DNA of 64,000 nucleotides from Cervus elaphus (Eukaryota; Chordata; Mammalia; Artiodactyla; Cervidae): positions 27,691,001-27,755,000 of the forward strand of contig NC_057817.1 of assembly GCF_910594005.1 (NCBI RefSeq), read 5' to 3'. Positions 43,618-55,600 of the stretch are shown here, one piece after another. Numbering within the stretch: position 1 is the first letter of the stretch; each line of letters opens with the position of its first letter. The translations under genes and the position numbers were made by a program. The notes below the pieces were generated by a model that made no database searches, was not told where the DNA came from, and was given only the letters and a program-made list of their open reading frames with translations.

Positions 43618-46600
43618 CTGCACAGAAAGGGGGTCACTGGAGCCTGCCCCGCTGCTGCCTGCCCGATCCCCCACCTGCCCTCCTTCTGACCCCGGGGAAA
43701 TGCCCGCGAGCCCACTCCCCCGGAGCTCGCCAGTCCTTAAGGGACAGCCTGTGGAGGGGCCTTCTCCGCAAGCATGGTCCGCCATTCCCCCAAGTCCGGG
43801 TGAACTTGAGAGCAAGACCTGCCACAGCCTGTGATCTGAAAACCACTTCTGGAAGGTCCGAGTAGCCACGCTTATGACTGTTTACTGATGGCTTTCTCAA
43901 AGCAGCAGGTGAACCAGGCCCAGCAGGGACAACCCCCGCAGGCGCACGCACGCAGCGGTGACCCCACGTTCACCCGCAGAGACACAGAGGAGGAGGAAGG
44001 GGAGGAGGCAGCGGTTTGCAGCCAGGGCCTGGATGACACAGGCGGCCACGGCGGACAGGCGCGGGGTGGATCTGGGGGGTCACCGGTGCAGGCTACACAG
44101 CTCCCTGACTGCTGCCCCAGGCCAGTGTTCTCGATTCCTTCAGCAGTGGGACCTGTTTTCCCAAGCAGAGTCCCGACCCACGAAGAGCCCTGACTGAAGA
44201 CGGAGTGTGGGGGGCAGCTAGAGACTGGCTCTCTGCTTCCCTCACCCTCTGAAGTAAACGGGCCCTGCGGTTCCAAGGAATACTGTGGAAAATGCTGCTC
44301 TGTCAGGCAGAGGAGGCGCCACTGAAATGTGCAGACTCTGTTCCTCAACGCAGAGCTGCCCTCTAGTGGTGACACGCCTTAACGCAGAGCCACCAGTGAA
44401 AAGGGGCCCCAGGAGCACCAGCTAAGCAAATCCTGCACCCCCAAAGACTCTAGCACCCCCCAACTCCAGGTTTATTAGGAATCTAGATCATAAATTTGTC
44501 CTCGCATCTATTATTTCCACCGAATGTCGTCCCCTTCCCACTGCATCCACCATTAACCCCAAATCCAAACCCTCCGCACCCTCCTCGCGTCTGAGTTTTC
44601 AGAAAGCCACCTCCCTCAGACCTATTTTCTCACTGAGTCCACCTCTCACTTGCTGACCCCCTGTGGATGCTGCTTCTGAACTCTCCCATAGAGCTCAGCT
44701 CACCCACTATGGCTCCAAAGCCATTTTTCTAGTTGGACAGGTCTAACAGCCCACTCAGACTTTGTTTTGTCTCTGATCTGTGTCTTGGGAGCAAGCCTTT
44801 CTTCTTCTAAGTTCCAAAGGGGATCCTACAGTGTCCAAGACAACGACTTAGTATGTAACAGCGTGTAATAGTAACATAATAACTATTATTACACAGGTAG
44901 TAGCCCTGGGGTTCCCATTTTTTGGGAAACCCTTCTCTAAGGTAGAGAAATTGGGCAGATAGAAGGGCACAGGAGACGGGCGCTTCCTACCTCATAACTC
45001 TGCCACCAGTTGGGGATGTTCGGACGGAGTTTCTGGTCACATACAACCTTCCGCATCTCCTCAATGGAAGGGTCAGAGGGCACTAGGTCATAATATGGCA
45101 GCTGATATTCTTCATGGACTCCTAGGAGAAAAGAAAATATCCACCAGAGTTACCAAAAGAAGGAAGGGATTACTCAAAAGCCAGTGAAAATACTCATGTC
45201 ATGATCAGTAAATCCGGCCTGCCACTAAGAGGAACCAGGGCTCCTTGGACAGCCTGGTCAACGTTAGGTATGGGACAAGATATACACGGGATTAGCCAGG
45301 AACAAATTTTCCATAACAAAAAGCAAGGAAACTACCAAAGACTATAAGGTTATGTCAAAAAGTACCACCTTGAAAAGCTCCCAACTGGCCAAAGATGAGA
45401 ATATTTAAGCAATAGTAAGACTTATAACATCAATCGAAACAAATATTTTAGATCATCAGTTCATGATGACACTAAGAAGAAACAAACCAAAACTTCAGTC
45501 ACCTTTGTAGGATGATGAAGAATAAACTCATTATTTTGAAAAATGGTAAATAAATGGAAAGAATCAAGTGTTTTTCCCACCTTTCCTTTTCAAATTAAAC
45601 ATCTTTGTAACCAAAGAGACCATAAGGGGACGTTTTTCTTTAATTAAAAATCTAGCTAATATGAGAAGTTTGACAGAATTGGAATGCTGGCACTTTTCAA
45701 CCTCTGATAAATCTGGATTTGGACAATGATCAACGACGGCTGTTATCACAAAAAGAGAGATAACCACCATTATATGTGCCTTTAACAGAAGGATTTTGGG
45801 GGGGAAATGATTCTAGTCTTTAGATGTAATTCCCATAGGAAATTCACAGAAACAGTAGAATGTGTAAACTCCATAAAGAAGCAATCAGGAAAATCTACAT
45901 AGGAAAATCTTACAGGACAAAGGACCTGGATTCTCCAACTTTAAAAACTGCAGAAGAAAAAAAAATGGAGTGGTCAGCTGTACATCATAAGAGACTTAAG
46001 AGGTATATCAATCAACTGCAGTGGATGGACATTCACCAAGCTGTTTTTAAAAAAATTAGGAGACAAAGGAGGAAATCTCAACACTAACTAATGTTAACTG
46101 ATATTAAGAACTACTGGGACTTCCCCTGTGGTCCAGTGGTTAAGAATCTGTCCTCCTGGTAGGGGAACTAAGATCCCAGATGCCTCGAAGTAACTAAGTC
46201 CATGAGCCACAATTAGAGAGGCTGAGCCCTGGAAGGAAAGATCCCACAGGACACAACGAGGACTCTGGGTGCTGCAACTAAGACCTGACGCAGCCCAACT
46301 AATTAACTAACTGAGAGAGAAATAGCCAGTAAACCCACCAAAGCAGCTAAAAAATTTATAAAAAAGAATTACTGTTGATTTTTACAGTGTGATAACAGTA
46401 CTATATTTTTGAAGTCTTTTACCTTCTACAGCTAGAAATGGAAATATTTTCCATAATAAAAAGTTATTAGTATTTTAAAAAATCAAATGTAACTTTCTCA
46501 TGCCTTTTTTCCAGAAAAATTCTACTGTCCTGAGCTGATGGGACAGATTTTTTAAATGGAGTCTGACTTGGTAATTAGCTAAGATGCAGTTAGCTTCAAC

Positions 46601-49600
46601 TCTGGCCTCAGTCCGCCAAGGTCTGAATCCTAGTTTATTAGCAGTGTGACTCTGGACAAATTACCTAACCTGTGACTCATATTCTTCATCTGCAAAATGG
46701 TGACAATTAACAGTACCCACTTCATAGGTTTGCAGTAAAGATTAAGTGAGTTTATACATAGCAAGTGGTGAATAAATCTTAGTACAATTATTACACACTT
46801 AGCCCCAATTTCTGGATGGTATGGAGAAAGAAAAATTTAACTTGTTCACAGTTTAAAATCCATGTGGCTAGATATATCTTGATCTCTTTTATTTGTATAT
46901 CATAATCAAAATTTAAGATGTACAATACCTAGATGCCTCCCTATGACTCTGACCTTACCAAACATATCATAGAAGGAAAAAGGCAGCACAACACAGAAAT
47001 GGGCTCTGCTGGAACACCCACCAGTTCTTTTTTATTAATTTAATTCACTTCCACTGATCTGGACTCTCTTACATCAAAGGTAAATGGCTGAAGGCAGGAT
47101 TCTAGTGGCTCTTCAACTTGATCACGTGACAGAATACTTGGATGTCACCGTAAAATTCTAACGTACTAAGCTGATGATAAAAAGTGTTTTCTGCCAAATC
47201 CGGTACTGCTTTTCACTGGGTTCTGACATGGTTGAGCAGTTGCAAATGCCAAAGATACAAGAAAATATTACAGAAGAAAAAATTCACTGTGAGAAAATTC
47301 TATGTGTTAGTAAGCTTTCTACTACGAATTGAGAAATCACCATTATCAATAAAACCCCACGTTCCCCAGGCAGGTGGCTTGAGAGCCAGTGTGTCAGAAT
47401 ACCCTGGCTTCAGTGTGAAGGAGACCCCCTGCATTAGTCCTGTGCTATTCCTGTCCAGGGCTTTCCCAACCTCAACAGACCACTAAAGACAGTGTGTTTA
47501 AAAAAAAAAAAAAAGCCAAATGAGCCTCTGGAATGGTCACCACAACATAAAACAAGAGTAAACACACTCTTAGCAACTGCTGCTCCCAGGTCCCCTCCCT
47601 CCGCTAGGATGAGAATCCTACGTGTGACGCGTACTGGCATGAGGCATCTGACAAGCTGTGAAAAGAAAGGAGGTTGCAGTCAAAACCCAGGCTCTCAGGT
47701 GGCCTGGCACTCTGGACGGGGAGGTAGGAGCAGGGAAGGCAGGAAGAAAGGTACCTCCAGAGTTGCATCTTCGAGCAATCTCCCAGTACACAAGACCGAG
47801 GGCATAGATATCAGCACACTTAAAGGAGTCGAAGTGCTTCATGTTGATGGTTTCATCGAGCACTTCAGGGGCCATGTATCTGCAATGGCAAAGGAAATGT
47901 GGTCATGCATGGAAAACAATGACTTCTCTCCTGACTCAAAACACTGGTTCAAGGGTCCCCTGAATGTGGGATAGCCATCACCAAAGACTGCCCCTTGGGG
48001 AGGAGGAAGTGATGGATTCTTCTTATTGCAAACTCCCATGTTTTGCATTCATTCATTCCTTTTTTTAATTTTCTGCCAAGCCACACGGCATGTGGGATCT
48101 TAGTTCCCGGATCAGGGATTAAACCTGTGCCACCTGCAATGAAGGGCAGATTCCTAATCACTGGACCAGTGGGGGAGTTCCTGTCCCTTAGTTCTTTTTC
48201 TAAATATTTAGTTACTTATTAGGTTACGCTGGGTCTTGGTTGAGGCACACAGGATCTCTGATCTTTGTTGTGGCATACAAACTCTTAGTTGCAGCATGTG
48301 GGATCTAGTTTCCCAACCAGGGATCAAACCTGGGCCCCCTGTACTGGGAACGTGGAGTCTTAACCCCGGGACCACCAGGGAAGTCCTTGTCCCTTATTTC
48401 TTACTTTACTTTTCTATGAGACAGGAGGGAGGACCCACAGTCCTGAAGGGGGCCCCTTATTTTCTACCCTGGAATACCTCGGCTCTTGCTAAGTGAAACT
48501 GCTCTCCATACCCCAAGCAAAACGTGCTCTGCCTCCTCAGGGGTCCTGCACAGGCCACCCCTCCAGACTGCATTCTCCCTTCCGGCTAGCCAAGCCCGGC
48601 GCCTGTTCCCCTTCCAAACCTTGCTCCAAGCTCTTTCTCCGCTGCCTCACCTGCCCAATGTATACCTATGGGTATACGGTTCTATGGAGGTATGCTGCTG
48701 ACACTTGTATCTGCTCCATGCAACCTGTGTGGCTTTCCAGTGTGGGGGCAAGAGTTCAATTCAACCGCCAGCTGTCTGAGACCACACTCCCTCTCCCGTG
48801 CACATGGGCCAGGGCACACATGGGCTATTCAGTACCAGTGTTGGGCAAGGGCACAGGCCCTGGGCCTTCCTACCGTTTAGTTCCCACCCTCTGGTTAGGG
48901 GCAATGTCAATGGTGTCCGTGACTGCGTCGTGACGGACAGCCAGACCCAGGTCTGCGATGGCGCACATGCCATTTTTCTTCACCAGGATGTTCTTTGACT
49001 TTAAGTCTCGATGAGCAATTCCAGGTTTCCCTGGTGGAGGATAAAAACAGGGATCTTCAGAGAAAGACAGCATAAGCGTTTAAAGCACAGTCTCTGCAGC
49101 CGGATATGGGGGTTTCAGTTCTGGTTTTGCCCCCCACTAACCCAGGAAATGCAACTTAATCTGTCTATACATCGGTCGTCTCATCCATAAAATGAGAGTA
49201 AACACCAGTGTGTGTGTGCGTGCTAAGTTGCTTCAGTCATGTCCAACTCTTTGGGACACTATGGACTGCAGCCCACCAGGCTCCTCTATCCATGGGACGT
49301 GCTAGGCAAGCATATTGGAGTGGGTTGCCATGCCCTCCTCCAGGGGATCTTGCCGACCCGGGGATTGAACCCACGTCTCTGATGTCTCCTGCACTGGCAG
49401 GAGGTTCTTTACCACTAGCACCACCTGGGAAGCCTAAACACCAGTACTTCACGGGAATGTTGTGAAAGTTAAATATATTAATGTGGGTGATTCAAGCGCT
49501 TAGACAGGGCATGCAGATTAGCTAACACTACTTTATGAATGCTATTCCTGCTCACCTTCCCTGAACTCACATACTCCTGTACAGAATAGCCAAGGAGTTA

Positions 49601-52600
49601 AGAAAAAGCTGCTATACTGACTAGGTTCTCAGAACCAAACAGGGGAGGTAAGAACCACTACTTTCTCTGCAGAGTCTAGGGATAGTGTCAAACTCTCACG
49701 GCTAGTTTTTGATCACAGACAGAAAGAGCTCCTGCCCAACTGACCAGGCACCAGGAAGCAACGTGCCACCTGCCAAGACCTGGGAGCTCCCAAAAGGCTG
49801 ATGTCAGTCAACAAGCAGGGACACCCGAGGTAGTGTTCCTCCAGGAGAACCCTCCCAGACAGTAGAGCCCAGTGTCTAACCATCCAGCTGACCCAACGAT
49901 GAGCGCATGCGCTCACTAAACTGAATCTCGGCACAGTGGTTCAATCCATCTTCTCATTCCCTTCACTTACCTGTGAACTGTGGGCATCTGAGACGATCTC
50001 TCAGTTAACACCAGCTCCCCAACCAACAACCACGCCAGGACACGGGGAACAACCAACCAACATTTCCCACAGGAGTCCCTCAGGTAGCTCTGAAGGCAGA
50101 GGCACCTCTCGTTCCTGTCCAAGTAAAGCTCAGACCCCTCTCCATTAGCCCAGACCCCCGTCCCTGAGGCCCAGCTCCAGCTTTCTCAGCGCACAGGAGT
50201 TCCAGGAGCTCGACGGGGATGGGATGGCTGCTCAGCAGGTCCACTCACCTTGGGTGCCCACGATCTCCATGTGCAGGTGTGCTAGCCCGCTTGCGGCAGA
50301 CAAGGCCAGCTTGATCATCCCCTCAATGGTCACCGTGTAGCGGTTCAGATAGTCAAACAGGGAGCCGTGCTCATGATAGTCCGACACGAGCCACAACTGT
50401 GTCCAGGTGCCGTTATCTGCGGAGAACCACAGGGGAGTTCCAGAAAAGGCACAACTACCAGCAGAAAGGGCAAGGTCGGCGAGGAAGAGTATATGCGCCA
50501 CGCAAACCCCCCGTGACCCCCGAATTCCTGCTCCTCGCCCCCACACCTCCTGAGGCCCCTCGGTGCCCTTCTCATCTACAGCCGTCCACAGCTTTGGGCT
50601 CCAGGAAGATAAGAAGAACAGCTTTTCTTAGTTAGACCTGCTCCCTTCTGGCAGGTGGCTGTAGGATTCTGAACCTTGCCTCCCCTATTCCAGATTTGAA
50701 ATGTGAGGCCTTCAGAAGAAGAGGGAGCATGTGCTTAGGGGAAGTAACAGGAGCATCTGTTTCTTTTGCTTCTGATCCTGACAAGACCCGTTCATCAAAA
50801 CCATGACTGACTGTGTCCTCCCCATCAAGGAGGAAGGCTTCGTAGGCCCTCCTCTGCGCTCCAAGACCCTTCGAGCACAGCCCAATCCCAGCACCATGCC
50901 CATCTGTAGCGCTTCTCTGAAGTCTACTGCTCCTACCAGGCTATGAGCTCTCCAAGAGAGGAGGAAAGAGCTCCTTTGTGCATTACTGTGTTCCGGGCCA
51001 AAAATGCTTTTCAATACATGAAGAGCACACTTTCCAAGGATTCCAGAGAGGAATCTTATCATCTGAGCCTCAGAAGAGCAATGGGAGGCAGTGAGCACAC
51101 ACTTTCATCCAAGGGGAGGGGGATGTGCAGTGTACAGGGGGAAGGATGGATGGAGGGAGGGAGGGAGGGAGAGAAAGGAAAACCAAAGCTGGTAATCTAA
51201 TGAGCTTGTGCTACTGTCAATATGAAGACTGGAAATTGGATTGAGATCTCCCAAATTCCAGGCTGGCCCTAGTTCTAGGGCACTACACTACACATATCAC
51301 GCTAACAAGACAAGAACTAAAGAGTCTGCTCTTCTCCTCCCCTGGCCCTGATGTGGGTTTCAACAGCCAGATCCTACTCACACGAGCTGCCAGAATCAAT
51401 ACAGGGAGTGGTTCCTGGGAAAGCACCAACCTTCGCTTCTCTGATTACCAGCAAGGGGTCCATCAAACACACCCCTGAGGTCCAGAGGACCCTGCTTATA
51501 AGTTTAAAGGGAAGATGTCTTTTTGAGCCTTTAAAATACATGTCCGATTTAAACTAATCATCAAAAGGTAATGCTGTTTAAAAAAGCACCAAGCTTACTG
51601 AGAAGGAGCAAGGAATTCTCTCCTCCCTCGCGTGAGAGGTCAAGGCTCTTCAGTCTGGGGGCAGCTGAGGCCCCTACAACCCCCACAGCACTGTGAGAAA
51701 CAAGCAGCCTGCTGTTGTTTCAGGACAGAAAAACAAACACTTAGCATCTTCTGTAGCCTCTGCCAGCACCAACTTCTAAAATTTCTGGACCACGGAGCGA
51801 ACTGTGTCCTGACTGCCAGAGACACTCTTCTAAAATGCAAACACCACCACCCACGGTCTTTCTGTCTTAAGTGCGCTGCCTGCCCCGGTGCCAGCTGTCC
51901 TCTCTTCCTGGGCACTGTACAGGCAGGAACTGTGCCCTGGTCTTATGTGTGATGACCCCAGGACCAGACAGTAGCCAATGAATATTACTCAATCGACAAA
52001 TGAAATGTCAATTACTACCCTCTCTCTGAAATAAAATACAATCCTCTCAAAACAGCTCCCCATGACCTGGCCTCCGCCACTTCCCCACCCATGTCTCTGG
52101 CTGGAACGTTCTGAGTCACCTGCAGCTTCCCAAAGACACTACCCCTCTGCACATGTGTATGGACTTCTCTTTTCATTGGTTTTTCTTTCTGACCAACTCC
52201 CTGCCACCTTTGCCTCAATCAATCTCAGGTATGATCTCCGTGACCCTCATCTCACCCCCGTTTTGTGCTCACGGGAACACCTGTTGTTTCATTACTTCCT
52301 ATAATCAACCATTAGTTTACTTTTCTCTTTTGCTAGTCAGTGAGGCTCTTAAAAATGAGTACATGCCTGGGCACATGAGAAAAACTCAAAAAAACTACAG
52401 CAAAACCAGCGGAGGAGGGAGGAGGAACCAAGGAACCTCAGATATAAGTGGATCAAAAGCTGAGCGTGAAGGCCGCGGGGGGGGCAGCGGGGGAGGCAGG
52501 CTGTGGCTCTGGGGCGCCTGCTCCCCTGCAACAATGCATGTGATGCTACTCTGCCAAGAAGTGCGGGCCCAGGCTTTCCTGGGGCTGTCCTTTCCTTCCA

Positions 52601-55600
52601 GGTGTTAAAGCTTCCCTTCTTCCTTCCAGTTGTTTTCAAACTAAGTTTACTGAAGCTCCTCTAGGGACTACCCTGGAGGTGGGTTTGGGGGTATCACAGA
52701 AGGGCGAGAGAACAGGTAGGATGAGGGCTTATTTATCTGTTTAATAACTGCTTTTTTACTTGCTTAATAACCTGGATTTCAGTACAAGCTTTTCATAGAA
52801 GGAAAGTTTGAAAACCACTGCCTTACTCATATTCTCGTTCTATGGGGAGCAACTGTGAAGGCAAAGAGAACCGCGCTGTCTCGTGGCCGTTCAGGCTCCC
52901 CAGTCATCCCTCCATCTGAGCCTGTGGGGGGCTCCGGGACACCTTGTCTGTAAGCCCAGCCCTTTACCTTTATTGTCAGCGGCGATGAACCCAAGGATGT
53001 TCTCATGGCGAAGCATGACTGTCTGGTAGATCTCTGCTTCCCGGAACCAAGACCGTTCCTCCCGAGAAGAGAATATTTTCACAGCCACATCACCGCCCCG
53101 CCAGCGGCCGCGCCACACTTCTCCAAACCGGCCCTTGCCAATAATCTCCTGTAAAACGATGGTCCGGGCCACTGTGCGCTGGACAAAAAGGGGTAACCCT
53201 GGGGACCAAAGAAGGGAAAGAAAGCCGACATTGTATACATTTGCTGAACTTTGCAACTCCCGCTCTCACGGCCACACTGGAGAAGCCCTTCCTTCCCTGC
53301 TAGTGGTCCACCGACCACCGAGAGCTCGGGAGCCCCGATGGGGAAACGCGTGTGATTAGCTGCTCCTCATCCACGCAGGTTCTCCTCCCAGCCAGTATGG
53401 ACGACAGATCTGAATGTAACTGTCTAACCGGATCTACTAACTCTTCAGCCAGCCTCCAGTGGGCCAGGCCACCCACAGCCGCTTTATGTGGAAGAGCAAA
53501 GCCGGGGGTTGAGTGAGCGGAGCGCCTCTGGCTGCTCTGCCCAGTGGCCACTAGAGGGCAGTGCTGTGTGGCCCATGAAAGCCAACGCCAGCTCAGGGCA
53601 CACCAGGTTCCCACCGCTCTCCAAAGGGATCACAGTTCTGCTCACCGAGAGCTCCAGATGCAGCAGGACCGGTGGGGAGGGGAACGACTGCCCAGGCTGG
53701 TTCTCAGATTAATTTCACTGTCTTTATAGGACTCATTTATCACCTCATTTGATCCATGCAAGGAGTGCCTCCCTCCCTCTCCAGTCAGCTCCACCATCGT
53801 GACTGACTCTTACTCTCCCTCTCCTTGACTGCACAAATCAAAGTGTTATCAACCCCCAAGCTGTTTACTGCCTGTTTACTATGCAAGAGGCACTTGCATA
53901 AATGACCTCATTTCCTCACAGCCACCCATAAGGTAGGTATTATTATCATGTCCATTTTACAAATGAGAAAACCAAGCCTCAAAGGGGAAGGTTAAGTTAT
54001 TCACTGGAATTCATACAAGCTGTAAATGGCAAAGCACGCAAGACTGACTCCGAAGTTTATGCCTATAACTCCCACAGCACAGAGCCGCCAAATGCTTCTC
54101 AATTTGGCCCCCTCCTCTCCCGGCCCTCCTGACCTGTTCTGACCTCCTTTGGAAGACGTCCAGCAGTCTCTCTGCCTGCCCTCTGACCTGGCCTGCCCCA
54201 CACACCCCGCACAGCCAGCCTCGCCCTGCCCTCCCTAATAGGGGGCTGCTAGATGGATGAATTCACCCTCCACACCAGCCAGGATTCCTTCCGCAGGAAA
54301 ACATGAGCACACGCTTTCTCACACGACAGCCTTCGGTAGCTGCCTCTCCCCTCCCCAGACAAAGCACAGCCCGAGCATTTTCCCACCAGAGCCTGGACAA
54401 GCAGGCCTCTGGATCATTCCCTAAACACTCAGTGAATGTTCGTGGCTCTTTGTCCTCTTGCTCAAGGGTTTTCCGGTGGCCTGGAATGTCCCCTGTCCTG
54501 TTCCCACTCTCAAAACTTCCCACGCAGGACCCCTTCAGACACGACCTCCTCTGTGAGATCCCTGCCCACAATCTCTTCTATCCAGTCCCGGCTCGGCCTC
54601 TTGCTCATCTTGTTTACCCTGTATCACCCACAGGATGCTCAACACACACTTGTTAGTGTGAACTGAAAGTTACACAAGCAGCAAGGACTTATTACTTTAA
54701 GGCCACAGGATTAAAACCCCAGCACCTTGGAAGCTTTGCATATTCTGAATTAAGAGTGGACTAAACCAACCAGAGAGAAAGCAGTTACTTATCATTTCAC
54801 TCCAGATGATGCAGTAACCACCCTGGACCTGCCCTTGTCTCAGCTAATCCCGATCTTAAAAAAAAAAAGACTCCAGAAAACCGAAGCCACCCTCCTCCAG
54901 CAGCAAATCAAGTCACAGAGCCAGTCAGTTCTAACCACTGCCCTACCCTCTTTGAGCAAAGAACAAGCCATATATTTTCTCTCTTCCTAAAAATATGCAG
55001 CTTTTAAATATATCCATCATCTTGGCACTCTCTACTGCAGAGCTTAATAAAGGCAAAACCACGGAAATTCAGAAGATGTCAGAGCTCAAAGTATTCCTGT
55101 GCTCAAGAAGGGATGTCTGGCCATGACTGATGGCATAATTTCCCCTCAGAAGAGTCTGTCATGGGCTGAAAAAACATACACCAACACACATGGAACTCTG
55201 ATGGACATGAGCCTGTAAGTTTGAGTTAGAATAGCAACAGTGGCCTCTGTATCCACATTTTTCCCCATAGGGACAGAATACCACTGTCACTAAAATAACT
55301 ATTTATCTTCCTAAAAAGACTGCTTTGTACTCCCAGCCACACTCACTAGCTAGGTCAGCTCTACTCTGAGACCGGAACCACCCAGTGGCCCTTACCCTAA
55401 GTTCTAGTCTCAGTTGAGTTCCATCTAAGAAAGGCTCGGTCACCAGGACAGGCAGCTCCGGAAGTGGTGCTGACGCCATGCTGGAAGCCCTGGCTGCTTT
55501 TCTTTCAACTGCCACCATAAACCCCTGGGCAACTGATACGAGTCAATGATTTACCCAACTCCAGCTCTCTGGCCTTACTCGGTGTCCTTAAACTCCCCTT

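Larger units (their letters stand above)
45122..47754 (-). other. ACVR1B: ACVR1B intron 7
   Basis: 2.6 kb, AT-rich. It holds an old LINE-like stretch (about 45,290-46,480) split by a CHR SINE, then a MIR, and a short A-run near 47,500. No exon is seen. Confidence 0.8.
47880..48873 (-). other. ACVR1B: ACVR1B intron 6
   Basis: 1.0 kb. Two CHR-type SINEs fill about one third of it, at 48,059-48,180 and 48,191-48,387. The rest shows nothing I can name. Confidence 0.8.
49031..50248 (-). other. ACVR1B: ACVR1B intron 5
   Basis: 1.2 kb. It contains a MIR split by a Bov-tA SINE (49,075-49,515). Nothing else recognisable is seen up to exon 5. Confidence 0.8.
50417..52967 (-). other. ACVR1B: ACVR1B intron 4
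   Basis: 2.55 kb. It has a purine-rich GGAT/GGGA tract at about 51,145-51,180 and a small hAT-like element at about 52,628-52,820. No exon is seen. Confidence 0.8.
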
